Assembly: GCA_965246925.1 (NCBI GenBank)
Contig: OZ251994.1
Span: 310,001-374,000 of the forward strand
DNA: 64,000 nucleotides
Direction: 5' to 3'
Source: JANPPS01 sp965246925
Lineage (GTDB): Bacteria; Pseudomonadota; Alphaproteobacteria; Acetobacterales; Acetobacteraceae
Numbering within the stretch: the first letter of the stretch is position 1; every line of letters begins with the position of its first letter. The notes below the pieces were generated by a model, which was not told the DNA's origin, ran no database searches, and saw only the letters and a list, made by a program, of their open reading frames with translations. The position numbers and the translations under genes are program-made. Below, one piece after another: positions 33,938 through 44,082 of this stretch.

Positions 33938-35089
33938 ATGGACGGCCTCCCCACCCTCACGCTCACCCTGCACCCGCAGATCGCGGAAATCCCTTCCGCC
34001 GAGTGGGACGCCTGCGCCGGGCCGGCCGGCAACCCGTTCGTGTCCCATGCCTTCCTAAGCGCCATGGAAGAGAGCGGCTCCGCCAGCGCCCGCACCGGCT
34101 GGCTGCCGCAGCACGCGGCGCTGCGGGACGGGGATCGGATCGTGGCCGTGGCGCCGATGTATGCCAAGTCCCACTCCTACGGCGAATACGTGTTCGACCA
34201 CGCCTGGGCCAATGCCTTCGAGCGGGGCGGCGGCAATTACTACCCCAAGCTCCAGGTGGCCGTCCCCTTCAGCCCCGTGCCCGGCGGACGCCTCCTGGTC
34301 CGGGACGGCGTCTCCCCGGCGGGTCTCGGTCAGGCCTTGATCCAGGCCTGCCAGGAACTGAACCTCAGCTCCGTTCACGCGACGTTCTGCACCCGGGCGG
34401 ATTGGGACGCGCTGGGTGAGGCCGGGTGGCTGCAGCGGATCGGCACGCAGTTCCATTGGGAGAATGACGGCTACGCCTCGTTCGATGACTTCCTGGCCGC
34501 ACTCAGCTCCCGCAAGCGCAAGGTGATCAAGCGCGAACGCCGGGACGCCAACGCCGCCGGCTTGCAGTTCAAGGCGCTCCGCGGCCACGAGATCGAGCCC
34601 AAGCACTGGGCGGCGTTCTACAAGTTCTATACCTCGACCGTCGACCGCAAATGGGGCAGCGCCTATTTGACCAAAACCTTCTTCCCGATGCTGTCCGAAC
34701 GCCTGGGTGACCGCGTCGTGCTCATGATGGCCGAACATAACGGCTCGGCGGTCGCAGGAGCGCTCAACCTGGTGGGGGATGAGGCGCTCTACGGCCGCAA
34801 CTGGGGCTGCCGGGGGGACTGGCCGTTCCTGCATTTCGAGCTGTGCTACTACCGCGCCATCGATTTCGCGATCGAACACAAGCTCATGCGCGTCGAGGCT
34901 GGCGCGCAGGGCGAGCACAAGATCCAGCGCGGCTACCTGCCCCGCCCAACCTACTCCGCCCACTGGATCACCCATTCCGGCCTCCGCCAGGCCATCGGCA
35001 GCTTCTTGTCCCAGGAACGCCCGGCCATCGAAGCCCACATGGCCGAACTCGCCACCCTCTCGCCCTACCGGAAGGCCGGCGAGGAGTAG
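33938..35089 (+). CDS. DUF482 / GNAT-FemAB-like acyltransferase
   Basis: A 383-aa protein of the DUF482 (peptidogalycan biosynthesis-like, GNAT fold) family. Marks are EWDACAGPAGNPFVSHAFLSAMEESGSA, VAVAPMYAKSHSYGEYVFDHAWANAFERGGGNYYPKLQVAVPFSPV, the basic SRKRKVIKRERRDA and AGAQGEHKIQRGYLPRPTYSAHW near the end. It likely transfers an acyl or aminoacyl group, but donor and acceptor are unknown. It follows ridA by 27 bp and probably shares its transcript. Confidence 0.87.
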   Translation: MDGLPTLTLTLHPQIAEIPSAEWDACAGPAGNPFVSHAFLSAMEESGSASARTGWLPQHAALRDGDRIVAVAPMYAKSHSYGEYVFDHAWANAFERGGGNYYPKLQVAVPFSPVPGGRLLVRDGVSPAGLGQALIQACQELNLSSVHATFCTRADWDALGEAGWLQRIGTQFHWENDGYASFDDFLAALSSRKRKVIKRERRDANAAGLQFKALRGHEIEPKHWAAFYKFYTSTVDRKWGSAYLTKTFFPMLSERLGDRVVLMMAEHNGSAVAGALNLVGDEALYGRNWGCRGDWPFLHFELCYYRAIDFAIEHKLMRVEAGAQGEHKIQRGYLPRPTYSAHWITHSGLRQAIGSFLSQERPAIEAHMAELATLSPYRKAGEE

Positions 35090-35099
35090 GCGCCGTCCC

Positions 35100-36044
35100 C
35101 TAAACCCAAGCGCGCGCAGTATCGGAGACGATCCACTGCGCGGGATCCACCGGCCCCCTGGCCCACCCCGCCCCCGGCACCGCGTGCACCGCCACCGCGC
35201 GAAGCCGGCCGTCACGCCACGCCACCGCGTCGGCCCGCACGGCCTCGGCCAGCAATGCCGGAATGAATGCTTCCGGCTCGAACCCCAGCAACGCGGCGTG
35301 GTCCCGCACCCAGGGCGCCCCCGCGAACCGCTCCAGCCCCGCCGCATCCACGCCGTCGGTCAGCATCAGCGCATGGGCGAAGATCCGCTTGCACGCGTGC
35401 CAGGCGATGCGCGCCGGGTCCGCCCGCCAGGACTGCACCCGCCGCCGCGCCCGGCCCAGCGCCGCCGGCACGTCGGTGATCCCAGGGCCATGGCCGGAAT
35501 AGCCGGCCCGCGCCGGCAACTGGGCGAGCCGGTCCAGCGTCGCCTCCGTCCAGTCCAGCGCCGCCGGATACCGGGGGTCGAGCCAACCGAGATCGGCCGC
35601 ATGCAGCGCATCCCCCAGCACCAGCACGCCGTCGGCATACAGGCTGACATGGTCCGGCGTATGCCCCGGCGTCGCCAGCACTTGCCATTGCGCCGTCCCG
35701 GTATCGACCACCTCACCGCCCTGCAGGATATGGCTGACCTGGTAGGCCTCGACCGGCTGCTGCAGCCACCACGCCCGGCACGCATCCCGGTCCCCCGCCA
35801 CCACCGGTGCCAGGCCGGCCACCGGCACGCCATGCCGCTGCAGTGCCGCATTGCCGCCCACGTGGTCACTATGCGCATGCGTGTTCAGCACCCGCAGCCG
35901 GTCCAGCACGACACCCTCCGCCGCCAACCAGCCCAGCAGCGCCGGCGCGTCCGCGCCGAACCCGGTATCGACCAGCACCGGATTCGGACCCGTCAGCAGC
36001 ACGGAGTTGGCGCTGGGATAAGGCCGTTCGAAGAACCGGATCAC
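35100..36044 (-). CDS. MBL-fold metallo-hydrolase
   Basis: A 314-aa metallo-beta-lactamase-fold hydrolase. The zinc-binding THAHSDHVGG is near residue 80, a metal ligand His is in ATPGHTPDHVSLY, the bridging Asp in LVLGDALHA and the last His in GYSGHGPG. The C-terminal helical extension resembles LACTB2/RNase-Z-unrelated hydrolases that act on thioesters or nucleic acid, but substrate cannot be told. GTG at 36044 overlaps the thioesterase stop in GTGA and begins at VIRFFERPYPSANS, so it was preferred to the GTG at 36062. Confidence 0.88.
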   Translation of the reverse strand: MIRFFERPYPSANSVLLTGPNPVLVDTGFGADAPALLGWLAAEGVVLDRLRVLNTHAHSDHVGGNAALQRHGVPVAGLAPVVAGDRDACRAWWLQQPVEAYQVSHILQGGEVVDTGTAQWQVLATPGHTPDHVSLYADGVLVLGDALHAADLGWLDPRYPAALDWTEATLDRLAQLPARAGYSGHGPGITDVPAALGRARRRVQSWRADPARIAWHACKRIFAHALMLTDGVDAAGLERFAGAPWVRDHAALLGFEPEAFIPALLAEAVRADAVAWRDGRLRAVAVHAVPGAGWARGPVDPAQWIVSDTARAWV

Positions 36045-36451
36045 CCCCGCGGCACCGCGCACATGGTAGCCTGCATGAGCGCCACGAGCTTACCCTCCAC
36101 CCGCGCCTCCCCCGTGCAGACGCTGAGCAAGCGCCCGGATTTCACGACCCGCCCGGCCGCAATCACCAATGAGCCTCGCGCCGGAGCCAGAAAGTTCAGC
36201 TTGAACTCCGCCGATACCACGCCGGCCTCATCCGGCATCAAACTAAGCGCCGCCAGGCCGCATGCGGTATCGAGGATGGCTGCGACGATGCCACCATGAA
36301 AGAAACCGTGATGCTGGCCGACCGCGTCGCGGAACGGCAGCGCGATATCCACCTCGCCCGGCGCAACATGGGTCAGCGCCGCCCCAAACAGCGCCATCGC
36401 CCCTTGCCGGGCGAAATCGAGCCGCACGAGAGCGAAGCGTTCCTCAGACAT
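36041..36451 (-). CDS. PaaI-family hotdog-fold thioesterase
   Basis: A 136-aa hotdog thioesterase. HHGFFHGGIVAAILDTACGLAAL holds the family's catalytic region with the conserved HGG, and KLNFLAPARG is the second signature. It probably hydrolyses aromatic or fatty acyl-CoA. ATG at 36451 gives the usual family length; an upstream frame to 36502 adds 17 unmatched residues. GTGA overlap with the MBL hydrolase implies a joint operon. Confidence 0.88.
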   Translation of the reverse strand: MSEERFALVRLDFARQGAMALFGAALTHVAPGEVDIALPFRDAVGQHHGFFHGGIVAAILDTACGLAALSLMPDEAGVVSAEFKLNFLAPARGSLVIAAGRVVKSGRLLSVCTGEARVEGKLVALMQATMCAVPRG

Positions 36452-36509
36452 CGCCAGTCCCGTAGCACAGCTCAACAATTCAGTAAGCCTTCCCCCATAC
36501 AATCATCCC

Positions 36510-38450
36510 ATGCCGGACGGAATGCAGCCGGGCGCGCCGTATGCATGGCGCGGCCAAAGGGACGAACTCGCCAGCCTCGACCCGGCCGCCCTGGCAGGTG
36601 CGCGGGATGAGGCATGGTGGCGGCTGGTGCTGAACCTGCTGCAGCTTGCCGCGCCGTCCGGGTGCAAAATGGTGCTCGGCTACCGCCTGCTGCGGCTCGG
36701 GCGGGTCGTAGATGCGGTGGTCGTCACGTCACGGGCGGTGCTGGTGCTGCTGATCGTGGGTGAGGGCCGGGCCGGGTCCCGGGCGGAGGCCGAGGATATG
36801 GCACTAGACCTCGCCGACTTTCACGCGGGCTGCCGGAATATGCCGGTGCTCCCCATCCTCGTCCTGCCCGGCGGACGGGCGAGCGGGGTGCGGCCGTTGC
36901 CGCTGGCCGGCGCCAGCCCGGTGATCGAGACGACACGCGCGTTGCTGCCGGGCTTGGTTCAGGAAATAATGACCCGGTTTCCGGTTGGGCCCGATCCGAC
37001 CGGTTGGGACCGGGACGGCTATCGTCCGGTTCCGGGCCTCATGGGCGCGGCGTGCGCGCTATATCGCCGGCATGACGTCATGGCGCTCCGCCTCGCCAGC
37101 ACCGGCGCGGACGGATTGGCGCGGACCGTGCGGGCGCTGGCCGGGGCAGTGGCCGAGGCTCGCATGACGGGCACGCTCCGCCTGATCCTGCTCACGGGTG
37201 CGCCGGGGGCGGGCAAGACGTTGTGCGGGCTGGGTCTGGCTTTCGCCCCCGCATCGGCTGCGGACGGCGGAGCCAGTTTCCTCACCGGCAACCCCACGCT
37301 CGTGCATGTGCTGCGTGAGGCCTTGGCCCGTGATGCCGCGGCACACGGCATGGCGATCCGGGCGGCGCGGCAGCGGATGCAGGCGGTCATCCAGCCCTTA
37401 CCTGGCTTCCGGGACCATTATTTCACATCCGGCATTCCGCCCGAGCCGGTGGTGGTGATCGACGAAGCGCAGCGTTGCTGGACGAGTACGCATGCCGTGT
37501 CGAAAACCCAGAACCGCGCCACCCGCCTCACCGATTCGGAGCCGGGTCATCTGCTGGACATCATGGCACGGCGTTCCGGCGGGGCGGTCATCGTCTGTCT
37601 GCTCGGCGGCGGGCAAGAGATCCACGCCGGCGAGGGCGGTGTCGCCGCCTGGGGCGCCGCCTTGCAGGCCCGTCCGGAGTGGGAAGTATTTGCACCGCCC
37701 GGCATACTGACCGGGGATGATCCGCGGCAGGTGCTGCCTGCGCACGCCCGTTTGCGCCTGCTGCCGGAGCTGGCGCTGGAAGAGCCGGTCCGCGCCATCC
37801 ACCACGCGCAGGCGGCGGCATGGGTCGCGGCGGTGCTGGACGGACGGCCGGACCAAGCCGCCGCCATCGCCAGCGCAGGAGGGGCACCGTTCCGGATAAC
37901 CCGCTGCTTGCAAGCGTTACGGCAAGCGATTCGTCCCCGCGGCACCCGCCGGACCGGGCTGCTGGCGTCCTCCGGCGCGCGGCGCTTGCGGGCTGAAGGG
38001 CTCGGCCACGTGCTGGACCACCAAGACGAAGACGCCGTCGCCCGCTGGTTCTTGGACGTTTGGCCGGACTGCCGCAGCTCGGACGCGCTCGAGACCGTCG
38101 CCACCGAGTTCAGCGTGCAGGGGCTCGAGCTCGATCACGCCGGGCTGTGCTGGGACGCGGACCTCCTATACCGCCGCGGATGGATCGCACGGCAGTTCCG
38201 CGGCAACGCCTGGACCGCGCTGCACCGGGCGGAGGCCGTTTCCAACCGGCTCAACGCCTACCGCGTCCTACTGACCCGCGCCCGGCACGGCACCGTGATC
38301 TGGATGCCGCGCGGCGACGCACGGGACCCCACCCGCGACCCCTCCGGCTACGACGAAACCGCCGCCTATCTAGAGCATTGCGGCGCGCAAACCCTGGATT
38401 CTGCTGAGCCGGTGGCGGATGATCCCACCATGACCGGCACACTCCTCTGA
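36510..38450 (+). CDS. DUF2075 (SF1-helicase-like) P-loop ATPase
   Basis: A 646-aa protein with a C-terminal DUF2075 P-loop domain. Walker A is TGAPGAGKTL near residue 233, Walker B VVVIDEAQRCW near 320; later motifs are ATEFSVQGLELDHAGLCW and LNAYRVLLTRARHGTVIWMP, the usual helicase motifs V and VI. The first 190 residues resemble the family's N-terminal restriction-nuclease-like part, but the EFK-type metal site appears replaced by LLIVGEG. DUF2075 genes are frequent in accessory and defence regions. Here it is flanked by household genes and overlaps the next gene, so a defence role is only a possibility. Confidence 0.86.
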   Translation: MPDGMQPGAPYAWRGQRDELASLDPAALAGARDEAWWRLVLNLLQLAAPSGCKMVLGYRLLRLGRVVDAVVVTSRAVLVLLIVGEGRAGSRAEAEDMALDLADFHAGCRNMPVLPILVLPGGRASGVRPLPLAGASPVIETTRALLPGLVQEIMTRFPVGPDPTGWDRDGYRPVPGLMGAACALYRRHDVMALRLASTGADGLARTVRALAGAVAEARMTGTLRLILLTGAPGAGKTLCGLGLAFAPASAADGGASFLTGNPTLVHVLREALARDAAAHGMAIRAARQRMQAVIQPLPGFRDHYFTSGIPPEPVVVIDEAQRCWTSTHAVSKTQNRATRLTDSEPGHLLDIMARRSGGAVIVCLLGGGQEIHAGEGGVAAWGAALQARPEWEVFAPPGILTGDDPRQVLPAHARLRLLPELALEEPVRAIHHAQAAAWVAAVLDGRPDQAAAIASAGGAPFRITRCLQALRQAIRPRGTRRTGLLASSGARRLRAEGLGHVLDHQDEDAVARWFLDVWPDCRSSDALETVATEFSVQGLELDHAGLCWDADLLYRRGWIARQFRGNAWTALHRAEAVSNRLNAYRVLLTRARHGTVIWMPRGDARDPTRDPSGYDETAAYLEHCGAQTLDSAEPVADDPTMTGTLL

Positions 38451-39301
38451 TCCGCACCGCACTCCTATTCGCGTTGCTCGCCAGCGCTGCCCCGGCGGCA
38501 GAGCTGAAGATCGCTACCTGGAACCTGGAGTGGCTAACCCTGCGGCCAGCCGGTGATCTGGCATTGCCAGAAGACGTCGTGCCGAAATCCGCCGCGGACA
38601 TCGCCGGCCTCCGCCGCTATGCCGAAATCCTGGACGCCGACGTCATCAGCCTGCAGGAAGTGGACGGCCCGGAAGTCGCGGCGCAAGTGTTCCCGCCCGG
38701 CCGCTACCAGCTTTTCTTCACCGGCGACCACGTCGTTCAGCGTGTCGGCCTCGCCGTGCGGGCCGGTATCGCCGCGCACCGCAACCCGGACCTGGTCGCA
38801 CTGGACCTCTACCCCACCGCCCAGCACCGCCTCCGCAGCGGGCTCGACGTGACGCTCGATCTTCCTAGCGGTCCGCTGCGCCTCCTCGGCATCCACCTCA
38901 AGACCGGCTGCCACGACGACCGCCTGGCCAGCAGCCCGCGCCGCGAGTGCGACACGCTGCGCCAGCAAATCCCGGCGTTGCAAGGCTGGATCGCGCAGCG
39001 GCGTGAAGAAGGCGCGCCCTTCATCATCCTGGGTGACTTCAACCGCCGCATGGACAAGGCCGAGGATGTCAGCACGGCGCTCAACGCCGCCGCGCCCCTC
39101 ACCCGCGCCACCGAGGGCCGCGGCTCACCCTGCTGGGGCGGTGGCAGCTTCATCGATCACATCATGGCTGGCGGCGCCGCGCGCAGCTGGATGGTGCCGG
39201 ACACGCTGAAGGTGCTGGTCTATCGGGAGAAGGATCCCGCGTCGCGCGAGCACCTGTCCGACCATTGCCCCGTCTCGGTCCGCTTCCGCCTGCCCGGTTA
39301 G
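38447..39301 (+). CDS. Exported endonuclease/exonuclease/phosphatase (EEP) family protein
   Basis: A protein of about 285 aa with the EEP fold: KIATWNLEWL at the start, ISLQEVDGP metal Glu, GIHLKTGCHDD, ILGDFNRR and SDHCPVSVRF with the catalytic His. It could hydrolyse nucleic acid or phosphoesters. The start is unusual. No ATG, GTG or TTG opens a full signal peptide; the only TTG (38474) leaves a short stub. CTG at 38447, overlapping the DUF2075 stop as CTGA, gives LIRTALLFALLASAAPAAE, a normal signal peptide. I infer CTG is the start. Confidence 0.82.
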   Translation: MIRTALLFALLASAAPAAELKIATWNLEWLTLRPAGDLALPEDVVPKSAADIAGLRRYAEILDADVISLQEVDGPEVAAQVFPPGRYQLFFTGDHVVQRVGLAVRAGIAAHRNPDLVALDLYPTAQHRLRSGLDVTLDLPSGPLRLLGIHLKTGCHDDRLASSPRRECDTLRQQIPALQGWIAQRREEGAPFIILGDFNRRMDKAEDVSTALNAAAPLTRATEGRGSPCWGGGSFIDHIMAGGAARSWMVPDTLKVLVYREKDPASREHLSDHCPVSVRFRLPG

Positions 39302-39341
39302 GCGGCTAAGACGGTCGGGCATAACTACCGAAAGTCACACC

Positions 39342-40097
39342 ATGCCCCTTACCGTTCTCGTCACCGGCGCTACCGCGGGCTTCGGCGAGGCCATCACCCG
39401 CCGGTTCATCAAGGACGGCCACCGCGTCATCGCCACCGGACGCCGGGCGGAGCGGCTGCAGAGCTTGAAGGCCGAGCTGGGTGAGCACCTGCAAACCCAC
39501 GCGCTGGACGTCACCGACCCCAACGCCGTCGCCGCCCTACCCGGCAGCCTGCCCGCCGGATGGCAAGAGGTTGACGTCCTCGTCAACAATGCCGGCCTCG
39601 CTTTAGGCGTAGCCCCCGCGCAGCAGACCAACCCCGACGATTGGGAGACCATGGTCGCCACCAACATCGCCGGCCTCATGCGCATGACCCGCGCCCTGCT
39701 GCCCGGCATGATCGAGCGGGACCGCGGGCATGTCGTGAACCTCGGCAGCACCGCCGGCTACTTCCCCTACCCCGGCGGCAACGTGTACGGCGCGTCCAAG
39801 GCGTTCGTCGCCCACTTCACCGCCAACCTCAAATGTGACCTGGTCGGCACCAACGTCCGCGTGACCGAGGTCGCGCCGGGACTGGTGGGCGGGAGCGAGT
39901 TCAGCAAGGTCCGCTTCGGCGGTGACGCGGAAAAGGCCGCCGCCGTCTATGCCGGCACCACCCCGCTCACCCCGGAAGACATCGCCGAGACCGTCGCTTG
40001 GGTCGTGAACCTACCGGCGCACGTCAACATCAACATGGTCGAGATGATGCCAACCTGCCAGTCCGCCGGGCCGCTAATGATCAAGCGGAGACAGTAA
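39342..40097 (+). CDS. ydfG: NADP-dependent 3-hydroxy acid dehydrogenase YdfG-like SDR
   Basis: A 251-aa short-chain dehydrogenase very like YdfG, which oxidises L-allo-threonine, serine and 3-hydroxypropionate and reduces malonic semialdehyde. Cofactor loop TGATAGFGEAI, NNAG, catalytic YGASKAF and the YdfG-type tail GLVGGSEFSKVRFGG and PAHVNINMVEMMPTCQS are present. The stop overlaps the convergent DUF427 gene by 17 bp. High identity to the YdfG pattern makes the name reliable; physiological substrate remains uncertain. Confidence 0.9.
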   Translation: MPLTVLVTGATAGFGEAITRRFIKDGHRVIATGRRAERLQSLKAELGEHLQTHALDVTDPNAVAALPGSLPAGWQEVDVLVNNAGLALGVAPAQQTNPDDWETMVATNIAGLMRMTRALLPGMIERDRGHVVNLGSTAGYFPYPGGNVYGASKAFVAHFTANLKCDLVGTNVRVTEVAPGLVGGSEFSKVRFGGDAEKAAAVYAGTTPLTPEDIAETVAWVVNLPAHVNINMVEMMPTCQSAGPLMIKRRQ

Positions 40098-40358
40098 CGC
40101 CCTTCCAGAACGCGACGCGTCCGCGGATCTGCGCGGCCGCGTCCTTCGGCTCCGGGTAATACCAGACCGCGTCCTTGTTGGCCGCCCCGTTCACGTCCAG
40201 CGAGTAGTACTGCGCCGTGCCTTTCCAGCCACACACGCTCGTGTGGCTGGACGGCTTCACATACTCGGGCTTGAGACTCGTGGCGGGGAAATACGCATTC
40301 CCCTCCACGGTCACGATGTCGTCGCTCTCGGCGAGGACGGTCCCGTTCCAGACCGCCT

Positions 40359-40362
<4 letters not shown>
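40081..40362 (-). CDS. DUF427 family protein
   Basis: A 93-aa single-domain DUF427 protein; function unknown. It has the family's characteristic VWNGTVLAESDD, YFPATSLKPEYVKPSSHTSVCGWKGTAQYYSL and YYPEPKDAAAQIRGRVAFWKGV. The GTG start overlaps the clpA stop as GTGA, so it is probably translated from the clpA transcript. The 3' end runs 17 bp into ydfG. Confidence 0.92.
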
Positions 40363-42707
<2,345 letters not shown>

Positions 42708-42858
42708 GTCGCCTGACGCTCCTTCGCGCTGGGATCACCCGTGGAACGGTCACTCGGCAGACCGCAACGCTCGAATGTCCCAGAGAAAAACTAATCCCAG
42801 AGAAAATCTGATACGCAATCCGGAAAGGACGTACTCTCCGTTGAAAAGTTCGAGAACG

Positions 42859-43236
42859 CTACTCTTTCTCGATGGTGCATTGAAGCGGGTGCTGGTTCTG
42901 CCGCGCAAGGTCCATCACCTGAGTGACTTTCGTTTCCGCAACCTCGTAGGTATACGAGCCACAGACCCCCACGCCCCGCTTGTGAACGTGCAACATGATC
43001 CGCGTCGCCTCCTCCCGGGTCTTCTGAAAAAACCGCTCCAGCACGTGAACCACGAACTCCATGGGGGTATAGTCGTCGTTAAGCATTAAAACTTTGTACA
43101 TCGCCGGCTTGCGCGTCTTCGGCCGGGTGCGCACCACCACGCCGGTGTTCGCCCCATCGCCGTTACGTCCATCGCCGCCCCGCCTATCGCCATCTCGCCG
43201 GTCGTTGTCCCGGCCCCCGTCGCGCTTGTCGCTCAT
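42859..43236 (-). CDS. clpS: ATP-dependent Clp protease adaptor ClpS
   Basis: A 125-aa N-recognin that feeds N-end-rule substrates to ClpA. The core KTRKPAMYKVLMLNDDYTPMEFVVHVLERFF, with the NDD and metal-like site, and the TREEATRIMLHVHKRGVGVCGSYTYEVAETKV segment are conserved. An Asp/Arg/Gly-rich, probably disordered N-extension of about 40 residues precedes it. ATG at 43236 was preferred; ATG at 43272 would add 12 residues. The gap to clpA (42708-42858) shows no gene. Confidence 0.94.
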   Translation of the reverse strand: MSDKRDGGRDNDRRDGDRRGGDGRNGDGANTGVVVRTRPKTRKPAMYKVLMLNDDYTPMEFVVHVLERFFQKTREEATRIMLHVHKRGVGVCGSYTYEVAETKVTQVMDLARQNQHPLQCTIEKE

Positions 43237-43387
43237 GTCCACACCCTGAATGACCCGGCGCCGCCACGCCATCCCCGCTCACAGCCCACCTCCGGACCGA
43301 CCATACGCATCATATCGGAACGCCGCGCCGCGGGAAAAGAGTGTTACCCGGGTCTCCCGGATATTCGTCTGGGCTGGCGCGTCAAGA

Positions 43388-43430
43388 AATGCAAAAGGCC
43401 CAATGTAAAAGGCCCCAATGCAAAAGGCCC
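43388..43430. repeat. Triple tandem repeat at the phasin terminator
   Basis: AATGCAAAAGGCCC (43388-43401), AATGTAAAAGGCCCC (43402-43416), AATGCAAAAGGCCC (43417-43430): three tandem units of 14-15 bp. The last supplies one arm of the terminator stem, so each unit duplicates a terminator arm. Confidence 0.9.
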
Positions 43431-43453
43431 AGAGCAGATGCCCTGGGCCTTTG
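43421..43453 (-). terminator. Probable intrinsic terminator of phasin gene
   Basis: AAAGGCCCAG (43423-43432) pairs with CTGGGCCTTT (43443-43452) across a 10-nt loop. On the phasin strand the stem ends in CCTTTTG, a short T run. It lies 26 bp after the phasin stop. Confidence 0.75.
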
Positions 43454-43478
43454 TATCACTCTATAGAGTACGCTGGCG

Positions 43479-43826
43479 TTAGGCGGCCTTGCCGAACGTC
43501 TCCGCCGCAACCGTCATCCGGCCCGCGATCGGCGCGATCGCCTGCTCGGCCAGCTTCATCGACGCATCCGCCATCTGGCTCGTCTGCGTCATGGCCTTCT
43601 CGACCGCCGAGCGGGCAAGCGTCGTCTGCAGTTCGACCGCCTCCTTGATCGACTTCACGCTGGTCATGGCGCGGAACGTGTTCATCGCCTCGTCGAGGCT
43701 CGCCTGCGCGGATGTAGCAATCTGCTTGCTCAAATCCTGCATACCGGTCGCGAATATCTGGCCGGACTTCACGAAAGCCTCGACATTGGCCTGGCCGAAA
43801 GACACGAACTCTTCGGGAGTCTTCAT
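43479..43826 (-). CDS. phaP: Phasin family protein
   Basis: A 115-aa alpha-helical phasin coating polyhydroxyalkanoate granules. The sequence is a long amphipathic helix-rich run: EEFVSFGQANVEAFVKSGQIFATGMQDLSKQIA, TSVKSIKEAVELQTTLARSAVEKAMTQTSQMADASMKLAEQAIAPIA. Length and composition fit the phasin_2 family. The ATG at 43826 has TAGGAAA nine bases upstream; the longer frame to 43991 reads through the promoter region and was rejected. Upstream lie two PhaR-like CTGC...GCAG sites. No pha synthesis genes are in the window. Confidence 0.92.
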   Translation of the reverse strand: MKTPEEFVSFGQANVEAFVKSGQIFATGMQDLSKQIATSAQASLDEAMNTFRAMTSVKSIKEAVELQTTLARSAVEKAMTQTSQMADASMKLAEQAIAPIAGRMTVAAETFGKAA

Positions 43827-43872
43827 GATGAGTTTCCTACTAGGGCGGGCATCGCCCGCTCGGTTGAGTCTA

Positions 43873-43887
43873 TGCTGCACTGCAGCA
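43873..43887. promoter_or_regulatory. PhaR-like operator upstream of phasin
   Basis: TGCTGCA-C-TGCAGCA is a perfect 7-bp inverted repeat that contains CTGC-ACT-GCAG, matching the CTGC-N3-GCAG motif described for PhaR repressors of phasin genes. It sits 47-61 bp upstream of the ATG. Confidence 0.7.
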
Positions 43888-43931
43888 ACACCTATTTGTG
43901 CTTCGCCCCACCCTAGGTCAAGACCTTTTTG

Positions 43932-43953
43932 TGCACTGCACCATTTTGCAGCA
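43932..43953. promoter_or_regulatory. Second PhaR-like TGC-rich site
   Basis: TGCACTGCACCATTTTGCAGCA holds two TGCA cores and CTGC-N8-GCAG (43936-43951), about 50 bp upstream of the perfect site. The spacing is not ideal, so this is weaker than the first site. Confidence 0.5.
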
Positions 43954-44082
43954 GCCCGCTCCTCACGCGCCCGTGCATCAACGTTCAACAAGCCGCTGAC
44001 AGAAAACGATTCATTAAACAGTTTCGCTGGACAAATCGAATCGGTGCCCGTACGGTTGAACCCTCACTTAGGATTGGCGGGC

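Noticed and set aside
43388..43430. Possible CRISPR-like or VNTR array
   Set aside because: Only three 14-15-bp units with no spacers; explained as tandem duplication at a terminator.
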